64,000 bases of DNA from Anaerobacillus sp. CMMVII (GCF_025377685.1 NZ_JACEHK010000008.1:268470-332469); one strand, 5' to 3'; counted from the first letter of the stretch, positions 28,521 through 37,862 are shown. The notes: generated from the sequence alone by a model not told the origin. Numbers and translations: made by a program.

Positions 28521-28920
28521 ATGGCTAAAATTAGACCTTTTTTAATGTTTGAAGGAAATGCTGAGAAAGCAATCAATTTTTACCTATCAGTTTTTTCGGG
28601 ATTCAGAGTTGCTCACCATCTCTCGTTATGGAGAAAACGAGGCTGGACCAGTTGGTACGGTGTATCAGGCGACATTTTCTTTAAATGGGCAAGAGTTTAT
28701 GTGTATCGATAGTATTGCAAAGCACACCTTTACATTTACACCGTCTATCTCGATGTTCGTAACATATGACAGTGAAAGCGAAGTAGATCACTCATTTGCC
28801 AAATTATCCGAAGCTGGTGAAATATTAATGCCCTTAGATACCTATCCATTTAGTGAGAGGTTTGCTTGGGTTCAGGATAAATTTGGTATAACATGGCAGC
28901 TAAGTCTAGAACCGAAATAA
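28521..28920 (+). CDS. VOC family protein, PhnB-like (one-base frameshift)
   Basis: About 133 residues. MAKIRPFLMFEGNAEKAINF at the start and SERFAWVQDKFGITWQLSL at the end fit the PhnB/YjdN-type VOC metalloprotein group (glyoxalase-fold). The T-run 28591-28596 carries one T too many; five would join FYLSVF to RDSELLTISRYG. ATG 28521. Possibly co-transcribed with the SRPBCC gene 24 bases downstream. Confidence 0.78.
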
Positions 28921-28944
28921 TTCCACAGTAAGGAGCATAATAAA

Positions 28945-29375
28945 GTGAAACTTATCGTCAAAAATGAAATCTTAATTGAGGCAACACCCGAGAAAGTTTG
29001 GGAAGTATTAATTACGCCTAAATATATTTCACAATGGGATGAACTCCCAGAAGACTATCCACTAGAAAAAATGACTGAAGGCAGTAAGGTTGTTTGGGAC
29101 CTACCGAATGATGGACAGTCAATTACAACTATTATTAAAGCCGTCGAAGAAAAGAATTGACCATTTCTCTCTACGTATCGACGTGGGAAGAAACCCCTCC
29201 TGTTGGCGCAATTGCCTACAAATACCATTTGGAAGCTAGGGATAATCAGACGGTACTGAGCATCGAAATCGGTGATTTTGCTTTACTTAAAAAAGGACAA
29301 ATGTATTTTGATGCCTCTATTGAATTTGCAGAAAGCTCAAAAAAAGTGATTAAGACTTTAGCAGAAAGTCTATAA
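28945..29375 (+). CDS. SRPBCC/AHSA1-like domain protein (one-base frameshift)
   Basis: About 143 residues after repair. ILIEATPEKVWEVLITP is the hallmark start of the START/Bet v1-like AHSA1 group; the second half (STWEETPPVGAIAYKYHLE) completes it. One A is missing near 29155-29157. GTG 28945 follows AAGGAG. AHSA1-like genes often sit beside VOC genes, as here. Ligand unknown. Confidence 0.72.
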
Positions 29376-29424
29376 TGAACAGCTTGAAGTTTCTCAGTTT
29401 AAGGGGAACTTCTTTTATTTGGCT

Positions 29425-29655
29425 CTTTTCGTAAACATTGCTCCTGCGGATACTCGTCGCACAAAAAAACTTGTTGCTTATTAACCTAAAAATTGGAAGG
29501 GTCACTTAGATGAAGAATTCCCTAGTAGAAAAAGTAAGAAAAGAGCAATGCTTACTAAATAAATAGTGATATCTTGGTGTTTATGTGTAAAAATCCGGCT
29601 TTTGGGATTTTTACGAAAGCAACAAACTTTACAAAAACAGCTTTTTATTATACTG
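29425..29655. repeat. About 200-bp dispersed repeat, copy 1
   Basis: Begins CATTGCTCCTGCGG, continues with a CACAAAAAAACTTG tract, AACCTAAAA, AGTAAGAAAAGAGCA, and ends near AACAAACTTTACAAAAACAGC. Two more copies are at 44133 and 59683. It fills most of the 29376-29760 gap; no gene is visible there. Confidence 0.75.
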
Positions 29656-29775
29656 TTTTGCTTTTTTACTGAAAAAAAACTTAAAGATTGTAAAAATTTT
29701 CTGCATTTGGAATAATGGTAATGAAACGTCTAGGAGATTAATTAGATAATTATATGCAAAGTGAGGGATGATTTT

Positions 29776-30670
29776 TTGAGGAAACTATCTGAACGTCAGT
29801 GGTTCAATGCTAGTTCATTTTTGAAGACAAGAGCACGTAAGCTAGAAAAGGCATTATTTGAATACGAGTTTGAGAATGGTAGCAAGGAAAATGTAGTAAA
29901 GGAATTGGTGCTGTTTCAAAATAGTGATGGTGGGTTTGGGAAAGGATTAGAGCCTGACTTTAGGTGTGAACACTCATCTGCATTAGCCACAGTTATTGGT
30001 CTACGATATCTAACGTCGATCGGTATTGAAGAGACAAATGAGGTAGTAAAAAATGCTGTCGATTTTCTATTAAATACTTTTAATCGAGAGAAGATGGGTT
30101 GGGAGATTGTCCCAAAAGAAGTGGAAACAGCTCCGCGTGCTTTTGGTGGGACTATAAAGAAGAAGGTGAATGGGGAAATCCAAGTGCAGAAATTCTCGGC
30201 TACTTTCATCACTATCAAGACATCGTTCCAGCTCAATTTTAAGGGAACTAACAGATTATGCCGTTGAATACATAAATCAATTACAAACATATGAGCACCA
30301 TGAGTTTCAAAGTCTGATTAAACTAGCTGAAAAACTTCCTGCCAAGGAGCATAAGCTAATTAAGAGCAAATTAAGAGAAATGGCGTATGATTGTGTGACA
30401 AGCGATCCGAAAGAATGGGAAACTTATTGCCTAACTCCTATTCAAGTAGTGCAGTCTCCGTGCTCTGGCTTTTATGATTTATTTGCCGAAATCATTCCTA
30501 TTAATCTTGAGTATCTATTACTGAATCAAAAAGAGGATGGTTACTGGGATCCGACTTGGACCTGGGGCAGATTTGAAAAAGAATGGGAAACTGCAAAGGA
30601 AGAGTGGCGAGGTATCTTAACGCTTGATTACTTAAAGGTGCTTAATGCATTCGATTTTCTAGAGAAATAA
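29776..30670 (+). CDS. Terpene-cyclase-like alpha/alpha-toroid protein of unknown function (two frameshifts)
   Basis: 298 residues after repair. It has squalene-cyclase-like repeats such as LFQNSDGGFGKGLEPDF and LNQKEDGYWDPTWTWG, but no DXDD-type catalytic motif, so an enzymatic role is not claimed. Breaks: T-run 30141-30144 (five T needed, giving WWDYKEEGEWGNPSAEILG) and T-run 30237-30240 (five T needed, giving AQFLRELTDYA). TTG 29776 follows GAGGGA. Confidence 0.65.
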
Positions 30671-30804
30671 ACTGCAGTATAGTGGTTAGTGCTTACTAAT
30701 CTCTTTTCTTTTTGGGAAATTGCATTGGAAAAAATATTTTCAACACACTCACTCCGCCTAAATTGGTGCATAGAATAAATCATCAAACGGAGGAGTGATG
30801 GCAG

Positions 30805-31005
30805 ATGGCAAAAAAGAAAAAAGAGGTTTTCGTAGTAACAAATGACAAATATTCAACCACAATGAAAGTGGTAACTTCAAATACTTGCTTTGTCTGTAAA
30901 AATCAATGTGCTAGAGGGTTAGCGTATTTGGAAAGAATGAGTAAGCCTGGAGCAATAGGCAAAGGTGTTCCATGCATTTTGACAAAAGGGAAAGGATATA
31001 AATAG
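30805..31005 (+). CDS. Small Cys-containing conserved protein
   Basis: 66 residues, basic, with CFVCKNQC in the middle and one more Cys (VPCIL) near the end, a possible metal-binding knuckle. Lysine-rich start and end suggest nucleic-acid binding, but that is only a guess. Strong AGGAG upstream and a terminator directly downstream make it a real gene. Confidence 0.65.
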   Translation: MAKKKKEVFVVTNDKYSTTMKVVTSNTCFVCKNQCARGLAYLERMSKPGAIGKGVPCILTKGKGYK

Positions 31006-31028
31006 CCCGAATCAGGGCTATTTATATT
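31001..31028 (+). terminator. Terminator overlapping the end of the Cys protein gene
   Basis: AATAGCCC (31001-31008) pairs with GGGCTATT (31015-31022), then TATATTTT. Confidence 0.75.
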
Positions 31029-31128
31029 TTCATAAATGTTTAATTTTTATGGTAGGATACAATAGGTGAGTAGAAAAAGATAGTATGTTGTGGTAAAAGT
31101 AAAGCGGGATAGATAGAAAGGTGTTACA

Positions 31129-31775
31129 ATGACAAAAAAAATGAGAATTGAACAACCAAAAATTCCAACAAGTTTGAACCCAGTGAACTTTCAGGATGCT
31201 TTTTACGAAGAAGAGCCATATTTAACGGATGGGCTGATCGCCAATACGACGATTGAAAATGAGACCATTGAAAAGCTTGGTTTATCTAGAGTTATTTTTA
31301 AGAATGTAACCTTCGTAAATTGTTCTTTTAACCGGATTGACTTAACAGATGTAATTTTTGAAAACTGTGACTTGTCCAATGCTAGCTTTATTGAAGGAAT
31401 TATACATAGAGTGGTGTTTAAAGAATGTAAATTAATCGGTTTCGATCTATCGGAAGCGAATTTAAAAAATGTAGCGTTTGAAAATTGCATTGCCAATATG
31501 AGTGATTTTGTAGAAGCTACTTTAAAACAGGTGAAATTTGAGCAGTGTTCACTGCAGAGTGCTAACTTTTATGATAGTAAACTTAGTGTAGTAAAGTTTG
31601 AACAGTGTGATATTAATGATATTAATTTTACCGAAACATTACTAAAGGAATAGATCTTAGTACATGTACATTTGAGCTGTTAAACGTTGCCTTAGAAAGT
31701 TTAGATGGTTGCGAAGTTTCCCCTGAACAAGCCATCGGCTTTGCGAGGCTTCTTGGGTTAAAGGTAAAAGAGTAA
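31129..31775 (+). CDS. Pentapeptide repeat protein, YisX/McbG-like (one-base frameshift)
   Basis: 215 residues after repair. Tandem A(D/N)LXX-type five-residue repeats run from about residue 45 to 180, forming a right-handed beta-helix; in McbG and Qnr this shape mimics DNA and protects gyrase. The frame breaks at A-run 31644-31646 (four A needed), after which the C-terminal block SLDGCEVSPEQAIGFARLLG continues to 31775, as in YisX. ATG 31129. Confidence 0.78.
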
Positions 31776-31795
31776 ATGTTGGCTAATAATAAGGT

Positions 31796-31868
31796 TCACT
31801 TCGAAGAGGCTGTCCCAAAAGTGTCTGACACTTTGCTTTTGGACAGCCTCTTCGAGTGATTTTTTTTA
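31796..31868 (+). terminator. Large hairpin terminator
   Basis: TCGAAGAGGCTGTCC opposed to GGACAGCCTCTTCGA, with inner AAAGTGTC/GACACTTT pairing, then a long T-run. Confidence 0.85.
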
Positions 31869-31900
31869 GCAGGCCAAACTATTTTGGAAGGTTAGCAAAT

Positions 31901-31938
31901 AGGTGCTTGGCAAGAGTATTGGCTAAGCACCTTTTTTT
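31901..31938 (+). terminator. Second terminator hairpin
   Basis: AGGTGCTTGGC opposed to GCTAAGCACCT with one G-T pair, followed by seven T. Confidence 0.75.
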
Positions 31939-32036
31939 ATGTGCAGGTTGGTTCCTAAATATTTATATTGTAAAAATTAACTATATTTGAAATAATTGTT
32001 TTTATTAGATGAAATATTTGCAAATAGGTGAATAAA

Positions 32037-32371
32037 ATGGATGTGAATAGAAAAAAAGCGATCACGTTATTTTTGCTATTACTAGGTTTAATTGATGTAC
32101 TTGGTTTTTTTGATATTTCCAAACAGGTGAATTAGAAATTATTGATAAGTATCGAGTAGAACCAGTCAGGAGAGGAAATACGTACTATTATGAGCATCAC
32201 CACTTTGTTTTTGAAATCAGGTATCGAGAGGTTGATGTATGGGTAACGGTTGCTGAATATGAACACTTTCAGGTAGGTGACAAGTTAAAGGCAGATTATA
32301 AGATCCCTATCAATCTACTAAGAGATCCGTATATTAATAATCTTGTTATTGAAGTTGATAATGGGGATTGA
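32037..32371 (+). CDS. Small membrane-anchored protein (one-base frameshift)
   Basis: 111 residues after repair. An N-terminal segment (AITLFLLLLGLIDVLGFF) anchors a short domain that starts GELEIIDKYRVEP and ends VIEVDNGD. Break at T-run 32116-32118 (four T needed). Start ATG 32037 with a weak AGGTG site. No family recognised. Confidence 0.5.
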
Positions 32372-32559
32372 CGAGCTACTTTCACTAATACAGAGATCAT
32401 ATGGTCTAGATTGGACTTGTCAAAGCTGTAAGCACAGTAAATTAAGGATTAGATAACAAAAAAGGGAACTTTTTGGAAACTGCTTCGTAAATATGGTAAA
32501 AGAAGGCTAGCGAAACTTCTTGTAAGAGAAAACTTTGGTTGTGTTGGGTGAACTTTTTC

Positions 32560-32587
32560 GCTTTAAAGCACTGGGGGTCAGACCCCC
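32560..32587. repeat. GGGGTCTGACCCC-family palindrome (reverse orientation)
   Basis: GCTTTAAAGC followed by GGGGGTCAGACCCCC (32573-32587). Same modules as at 35516, 48702 and 54356. A GTGAACTTTT relic lies just before it. Nothing else is visible in 32372-32626. Confidence 0.75.
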
Positions 32588-32626
32588 ATAGAGATTTGCA
32601 TAGACTAACGTGAGGGGTGTTGTTTA

Positions 32627-33066
32627 ATGGATGTGGAAAATCCGGCGGGTTTTTGGGTGAGATTGGGTGCAAATATTGTAGACGGGATTATTTTATTTTC
32701 GTGTTGGGGTTCTTCTCCCTAGCTTTGTACGGTGAATTTTATAAAGAAACCTTTTCGTTCCTGGATATCTTTCATAGACTATACTACCTAATCTTGCCTA
32801 TTGTTTGGTATGGCTATACGATTGGGAAGAAGGCACTCGGGATTCGGATTGCTAGAGTTGATGGAGAAAAAGTAGGCATCGGTACTATGCTTTTACGTGA
32901 TATTGTTGCCGGGATTGTCTATGTGTTTACACTTGGAATCGGCGTAATTGTAAGTGCTTTTATGGTGGGTTTACGTGAAGATAAACGTTCGATTCACGAT
33001 TTTATTGCTGGAACTTATGTAACATACAATCCACCAGAATTGACAAAGCATACGGAATCTTATTAA
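32627..33066 (+). CDS. RDD family membrane protein (one-base frameshift)
   Basis: 146 residues after repair. GFWVRLGANIVDGII, the RDD-like first helix, then GKKALGIRIARVDGEKVG and DDKRSIHDFIAGTYV-type end motif. Four membrane segments. RDD proteins are small inner-membrane proteins, some linked to sodium tolerance; function here is open. Break at T-run 32691-32694 (five T needed). ATG 32627 after GAGGGG. Confidence 0.78.
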
Positions 33067-33127
33067 AGGGCGACTTTGGTTGCCTTTTTTTGATAGATAA
33101 GAATGTATCTGCGTTTCTAGTACTTGG

Positions 33128-33250
33128 TGTCTAGCTCCACCGCCCAGCCCCTCGAGGTCAAATAACCTTCGAGAATAAAAGTGAAAGAGCACACTTTTTT
33201 TCTCGAAGAACATTTGCTAGTCGGGGCTTAACAGGGCGCTTGCGCTTTTC
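33128..33250 (+). repeat. CTAGCTCC...GCCCCTCGAGG intergenic repeat, copy 1
   Basis: About 120 bases from GTCTAGCTCCACCGCC to GGGCGCTTGCGCTTTT, with an inner CTTCGAGA/TCTCGAAG hairpin. A near-copy in opposite orientation is at 33965-34082, and an expanded copy at 39613. Confidence 0.78.
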
Positions 33251-33283
33251 TAATTAGAAATTTAATACTCTAAGAAAAAATGG

Positions 33284-33775
33284 GTGATAACTTTGTTTCA
33301 AACAAACAGGTGTTGTATTAGTACCATTCAAAAATGCGATTACGTTGACGTGAAAAAATTATACCAAAATCAAGAAGTAAGAAAATATCTCGGTGGCATT
33401 CGTGACGAAGGTTCCATTGGAGTAGTCATAGAGGAGATGCTTCATTCCAATGAGCCTTCCTACTATTGGGTTGTTAAAGAACAAGTGACAAGGGAATTCA
33501 TGGGTCTGGTTTCTCTTGACCAACATCATAATAGGGTCGATTTCGAAGTTTCATATCAAATTTTACCGAAGTACTGGGGTAATGGATTTGCAACAGAAGT
33601 CGTTCAATTCATGATCGATTATGCATTCAATGAATTAAAGCTTACTAGAGTCATTGCCGAAACACAAACTGCGAACAACTCTTCCTGCAGACTTTTAGAG
33701 AGGGTAGGAATGAAGTTAGAAAAGATCGTTACACGGTTTGGTGCCGAGCAAGCTATTTTTTCGATCGAAGTGTGA
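33284..33775 (+). CDS. GNAT family N-acetyltransferase (RimJ/RimL-like)
   Basis: 163 residues. The acetyl-CoA loop appears as GNGFATE, followed by the helix VVQFMIDYAF and the C-terminal block ETQTANNSSCRLLERVGM, typical of RimJ/RimL-like acetyltransferases. GTG 33284 has a weak ribosome site. The gene and the next small one lie between two inverted copies of an intergenic repeat. Substrate unknown. Confidence 0.82.
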   Translation: MITLFQTNRCCISTIQKCDYVDVKKLYQNQEVRKYLGGIRDEGSIGVVIEEMLHSNEPSYYWVVKEQVTREFMGLVSLDQHHNRVDFEVSYQILPKYWGNGFATEVVQFMIDYAFNELKLTRVIAETQTANNSSCRLLERVGMKLEKIVTRFGAEQAIFSIEV

Positions 33776-33798
33776 GAACTTAAACAAGGAGGGTTTTC

Positions 33799-33956
33799 AT
33801 GAAGTATTTATTTTATGGTACAGTATGCTTGTTATCATCTTTATTATTTTAAATGTGTTTAACTATGACGGTTTCTATCTGATGATTAATTCTTTTGAAT
33901 GGGCGACCCGTTACATCTTACCTTGGATTGCCGTTACTGGTTTATTGAGTTTGTGA
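33799..33956 (+). CDS. Small membrane protein (one-base frameshift)
   Basis: 52 residues after repair of T-run 33811-33814 (five T needed): one N-terminal membrane segment (MLVIIFIILNV region) and a second near the end (ILPWIAVTGLLSL). AAGGAGGG precedes ATG 33799, which supports a real gene. Function unknown. Confidence 0.5.
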
Positions 33957-33964
33957 AATTGAAC

Positions 33965-34082
33965 AAAGCGTAAGCGCCCCGATTAGCCCCGACAAGCAAA
34001 TGTTCTGCCAGGAAAAAGTGCGTTTTTCACTTTTTATCTGGCAGGTTATTTGACCTCGAGGGGCTGGGCGCTAGAGCTAGAC
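33965..34082 (-). repeat. CTAGCTCC-type repeat, copy 2 (inverted)
   Basis: Reverse complement of the copy at 33128: AAGCGTAAGCGCCCC at one end and CTCGAGGGGCTGGGCG then CTAGAGCTAGAC at the other. The inner part (CCAGGAAAAAGTG... CTGGCAG) differs. Confidence 0.75.
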
Positions 34083-34140
34083 TATAACTGTAATTAATTT
34101 TATCAACAGGTAGGAAAACTTGATAATTTCCTAAACAACA

Positions 34141-34178
34141 AAAAGTAGGGGTGATTGAAGGTAATCACCCCTACTTTT
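34141..34178. terminator. Bidirectional terminator
   Basis: 16-bp stem (34141-34156 with 34163-34178) with A- and T-runs at its ends, directly behind the minus-strand TolB-like gene. Confidence 0.9.
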
Positions 34179-34179
34179 G

Positions 34180-35421
34180 TTATTCACCTTGGTAAATTTC
34201 AATCGCATCGACATTTTTTAGCAATTCTGAGGCTTCAGTACCATCAGGATTGGCAATCCAGAGTGTTCGATCCTGATCAGTAATAGAGGTACCTCTTAAC
34301 CAAACCAATTTTTCTTCGGGTCTAAAAATTTGTGGTTGATAATCTCCGTAGCCTTTTGGTGGCTTTGTTATGTCTACTTGTTGATTTGTCTCAATATTTA
34401 TCGAATACAATGATGGTAACGGATGCTCGCTAAAGTCGTTTGACCATTCTCTTTCTTCAATTCTCGAGGTCACAATCATTTTGTCGTTTACCCAGTCAAA
34501 ATCCAAATCAGCAAAATTAGGTGGGGTATATGTTCCTGAAACTGGCATCTCGCGAATTTTTAAATCTTTATCTTTGAAGCCAAACACGATACGACCACCT
34601 CCTGCAATAAAAGCAAGTGTCTCACTGAAGGGTGCCCATTTTGGTTTTCCCACACCTAAAATCACCTCATCTAACACTTCAAAATCCTTTCCATTACTAG
34701 AAATGATACATAGCATATTACTATCCATCGACCATGAAGCGGTCGGTGAAACAATAAAGGAAATCCATTTATTACTAGGAGAGTATGAAAAGTCACGAGC
34801 GTACACAGCTATAATTTGTTTCTCCCCGATACCAATTTCCTTTGGTAGCGTAAAAAAATGGTTAACCCCTCCAAACAGCACAATGTCTTCATATTGATCA
34901 TTTACTTTTTTCTTGAATAAACTTGCGCTTGACCATCCGTCTGGTCGGAGAACGCCTGCTGAAGAGAGGAGAAATCCACTTCCGTCAGGGAGCCATGCGT
35001 AATCATCAACACCGGTTGCAATGTTATAGAACTTTTTAAAATCTGAAATGTTTAAAATTCCTTTATTATTAAAAGCGATAACATGTTTATTTGGTGCCCA
35101 GCTTGGGGAGTAGCCATCGTAAAAAATCTTTTTGCTTTGCTTTGTTTCAATTTGATAAGCCCAAACCTCGACCTGCTGCTCATTTTTATGGAATTCAGAA
35201 GGAGCCTCAGTTTGATATAATAACCACTTTCCATCTTTGGACCAATTCGGTGTAGCAAAAACTTTACCTGTCGACGTTATTTGTTCTTCCTCATTGTTAT
35301 GAAAAATCCATAGATCGCCATCTCTAATAAAACCAGCTTGTAATTTTTCTGCGGTCCCAAAGGCGACAGTAGGTGGCGCAAGTAAAGAAAAAACAATCAT
35401 TAGAATTAATAATCTAGACAA
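34180..35421 (-). CDS. Secreted TolB-like six-bladed beta-propeller protein
   Basis: 413 residues. A signal peptide ends near AFG (residues 20-22). The body is a chain of WD40/TolB-like blades (NWSKDGKWLLYQ, SWAPNKHVIAF, WLPDGSGFLL, YSPSNKWISF, KWAPFSETLAF). There is no protease domain, so it probably binds a partner in the wall space. Function unknown. Single gene with its terminator at 34141. Confidence 0.78.
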   Translation of the reverse strand: MSRLLILMIVFSLLAPPTVAFGTAEKLQAGFIRDGDLWIFHNNEEEQITSTGKVFATPNWSKDGKWLLYQTEAPSEFHKNEQQVEVWAYQIETKQSKKIFYDGYSPSWAPNKHVIAFNNKGILNISDFKKFYNIATGVDDYAWLPDGSGFLLSSAGVLRPDGWSSASLFKKKVNDQYEDIVLFGGVNHFFTLPKEIGIGEKQIIAVYARDFSYSPSNKWISFIVSPTASWSMDSNMLCIISSNGKDFEVLDEVILGVGKPKWAPFSETLAFIAGGGRIVFGFKDKDLKIREMPVSGTYTPPNFADLDFDWVNDKMIVTSRIEEREWSNDFSEHPLPSLYSINIETNQQVDITKPPKGYGDYQPQIFRPEEKLVWLRGTSITDQDRTLWIANPDGTEASELLKNVDAIEIYQGE

Positions 35422-35515
35422 AATAAATCCCCCTAAAAATAATCTTATCTCTAATATCTTTCTTAGTTGGGATATTATGTATGGTTTGGAGTTACTTCAA
35501 TAAGGGGTCCAATAA

Positions 35516-35545
35516 GGGGTCTGACCCCCAGTGCTTTAAAGTGCT
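35516..35545. repeat. GGGGTCTGACCCC-family palindrome
   Basis: GGGGTCTGACCCCC (35516-35529) followed by AGTGCTTTAAAGTGCT. A partial GGGGTCC precedes it at 35505. Part of the 544-base gap 35422-35974. Confidence 0.75.
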
Positions 35546-35597
35546 AATGAGCGGTTATTTTGTCGCTCGTTTATACAATGCTTGGTTATACTGCACT

Positions 35598-35640
35598 AAA
35601 AGTACCTAGTTAACTTATTATATACCTAGGTACTTTCCTT
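35598..35640. terminator. Terminator-like hairpin
   Basis: AAAGTACCTAG (35598-35608) pairs with CTAGGTACTTT (35626-35636), then CCTTTT. No plus-strand gene precedes it directly. Confidence 0.45.
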
Positions 35641-35734
35641 TTAGAATGATCGTTATGAATACTAATCTTTACTATGCTCCATAAATAATTTGCACGAACG
35701 TTTATTAAACAAATTCGCAGATACTTTAATGAAT

Positions 35735-35849
35735 TTCATAATTCATAACTTCGCTACTAAGTTCTAAATGTAGTGCAGTAGAAACCATTTGCAACTACAT
35801 TTAGTCGATATAGCTCGGTTAAGGAAATTATCAAATTCATTCACTTATC
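35735..35849. repeat. MITE-like hairpin repeat, copy 2
   Basis: Diverged copy of 20600-20706. An inner AAATGTAG...CTACATTT stem and the outer ATTTCATAATT/AAATTATCAAAT ends are visible. Confidence 0.55.
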
Positions 35850-35974
35850 GAATAATATTCTCGTATTTTCAATGATCTTTTGAATGAAGCTACTATTGCA
35901 GGTATTTTTGTTTTCTTGTTGAAATAAAGAATGAGATTATTGGGCTTAATTAACAGTTTTAGGATGTGGATAGG

Positions 35975-36280
35975 ATGAGAGTCGGTTATTGTATTTTAAA
36001 GGAAATTGATAGAGGCATATTCATACCGCAGGCCAACGATTATGGCTTGAAAGAAAGAGAATTTGAAAACTTTATTTTCTATTTAGAAAGGAATGGATAC
36101 TTAGAAAGGGTTTTGAGTGTTAATGATTATTTTTCAATAAATGCAGCCCGTTTAACTCAAAAAGGCATTGAGTTATTAGAACAAAATAAAGACAATGAAG
36201 AATCATATCCAGAGAGAAAACATTTAAAAAGTTGGGTGCAAATTGAAAAGGACCTTTATTCAAACGATGCAACAGACTAG
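35975..36280 (+). CDS. YjcQ-family protein
   Basis: 101 residues (104 from GTG 35966). Winged-helix-like layout: YCILKEIDRGIF, FENFIFYLERNGYLERV, LTQKGIELLEQN, KSWVQIEKDL, as in Bacillus YjcQ, a small protein often of phage origin. DNA binding is likely from the fold but not shown. The start choice is uncertain. Confidence 0.65.
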   Translation: MRVGYCILKEIDRGIFIPQANDYGLKEREFENFIFYLERNGYLERVLSVNDYFSINAARLTQKGIELLEQNKDNEESYPERKHLKSWVQIEKDLYSNDATD

Positions 36281-36349
36281 TGAACGAGTATGTCGCTTGT
36301 AGAAAAGTAGTTGCTAAATTTCAGAGAATTTTTAAAAAGAGGTGTTTGT

Positions 36350-36916
36350 TTGAGTTGCTTTAACTATGAGAAAGAAACTGAAAGATTGATTATAAGACCA
36401 TATGAAAAAGAGGATTATACCAATTGGTTAACCCAATTTTTGAATAGATTGCCTTCACAACACAAATATGATGAAGGAAAAATAGATATGAGTATTTGTA
36501 CTGAAGAATGGTTTGGGGATTTGGTGGACAAGCACCAACAGCTGGCTCTAGAAGATAAAGTTTATGTGTTCGGGGTTTTTCGAAAAGAAGATAATGTCCA
36601 TTTAGGTGCAATAGATTTCTCGACGATTATGAGGGATGATTTTCAATGGGCCAGATTTGGGTACTCCATTCATAATCAATTTTGGAGAAATGGATATGGT
36701 AAAGAATCAGTAAAAGCAGCAATAAACTTAGCTTTTGAAAAATTACATTATCATCGCATAGAGGCTCACATTAACCTTGATAATACAGCCTCTATAAAGC
36801 TAGCAGAAAGTATTGGAATGGAATATGAATGCACTAGAAAAGGATTTATATACGAATTTGACGAGTGGACGGATAATCTAGTTTATTTTATAAATTCAGA
36901 TAGGAAAAAAGGGTAG
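36350..36916 (+). CDS. GNAT family N-acetyltransferase
   Basis: 188 residues. ETERLIIRPYEKEDY at the start, FWRNGYGKESVKAAINLAF (acetyl-CoA loop and helix), and RIEAHINLDNTASIKLAESIG mark the RimJ/RimL-type group. TTG 36350 follows AGAGGTG. Substrate unknown. Confidence 0.82.
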   Translation: MSCFNYEKETERLIIRPYEKEDYTNWLTQFLNRLPSQHKYDEGKIDMSICTEEWFGDLVDKHQQLALEDKVYVFGVFRKEDNVHLGAIDFSTIMRDDFQWARFGYSIHNQFWRNGYGKESVKAAINLAFEKLHYHRIEAHINLDNTASIKLAESIGMEYECTRKGFIYEFDEWTDNLVYFINSDRKKG

Positions 36917-36956
36917 CACTATAAGGGACCTACAGAAAAGCCTAATAGGGGGTACT

Positions 36957-37208
36957 ATGAAAAGCTTAAAAAGAATGTCCACTATTTTACTAGTGTTAGG
37001 GAGCGTATTTGTTATTTTAGGATTGTTACAGTCGCTCCCTTTGGAAGCTGTTAAATATGCTGGCTATGTTTATGATGAACTTTATTTAAATAGATCAATT
37101 AGGTCTTTTGTTTTTCTTACAACCGGCGGATTTTCGTTAGTAGTTGGTTATTTAGTAAAAAAAGTAAATGATGAAGTGAGAGAAGAATATCCTTTCATAA
37201 AAAAATAA
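36957..37208 (+). CDS. Small two-TM membrane protein
   Basis: 83 residues with membrane segments at about 10-28 and 50-68, and a charged C-terminus (KKVNDEVREEYPF). No family recognised. ATG 36957 after GGGGG. Terminator at 37216. Confidence 0.6.
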   Translation: MKSLKRMSTILLVLGSVFVILGLLQSLPLEAVKYAGYVYDELYLNRSIRSFVFLTTGGFSLVVGYLVKKVNDEVREEYPFIKK

Positions 37209-37215
37209 TGGGCAG

Positions 37216-37240
37216 CGTTCCTAATTATAGGAACGTTTTT
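37216..37240 (+). terminator. Terminator
   Basis: CGTTCCTA (37216-37223) pairs with TAGGAACG (37228-37235), then five T. Confidence 0.85.
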
Positions 37241-37316
37241 CTTTTGTATTCCCAAATAAAAGGGAAATAGTGTTAATATAAAAAAGGAAAGTTTACTAGT
37301 TTAAGGGAGGCAAATT

Positions 37317-37813
37317 ATGAAAAAGGTTCTTGGAATTTTGATTTTATTATATGGACTTACAGCTTGTACGACAAATCCTGATTTTAAATTGTATGAAGGG
37401 GGACCTTTAAATATAGCTGTTATCGGAGATGCACCAGAGGTGAAAGAAGATCAAGTTGTGTTTGAAGAAATAGATTTTGAAGATTTGTTTGATAACAATC
37501 TAAAAGCCTATGATGCTGTATTTATTATGGAAGCAAAGTTACTTGAAGCTTCTCAAGGTAAGTATGCGGATATTTATCTAAATTCAAACCTGCCATTTTT
37601 CTTTATTGGTGCAACGACATCTTATCGTCCTTTTCTAGAACAAGAAGTAACCTATGATAAAGACTTGGATCTAAAGGATGTAAGCAATCATTATGCTATT
37701 GGGGTGGAAGAAGAAACCTATTGGTATTTTGGATATATAATGATGTGGTTAGCGAAGAAAATATAAGGGAAATGTACTCAAGGATTTTTGATAAGGTAGG
37801 AAGTAACAGGTAG
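37317..37813 (+). CDS. Lipoprotein of unknown function (probable C-terminal frameshift)
   Basis: Signal peptide with lipobox LTAC (C17). The core holds NIAVIGDAPEV and YDAVFIMEAKLLEAS, a compact alpha/beta look. The first frame stops at 37766. Adding a T to the run at 37727-37730 instead gives YNDVVSEENIREMYSRIFDK and a stop at 37813, a more convincing end (165 residues). AGGGAGG precedes ATG 37317. Confidence 0.65.
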
Positions 37814-37832
37814 GGCGTGAGTTTATAGGGTG

Positions 37833-37862
37833 GCAATTACTCATTAAAGTAATTGCTTCTTT
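37833..37862 (+). terminator. Terminator after the lipoprotein gene
   Basis: GCAATTAC (37833-37840) pairs with GTAATTGC (37849-37856), followed by TTCTTTCT. Confidence 0.65.
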
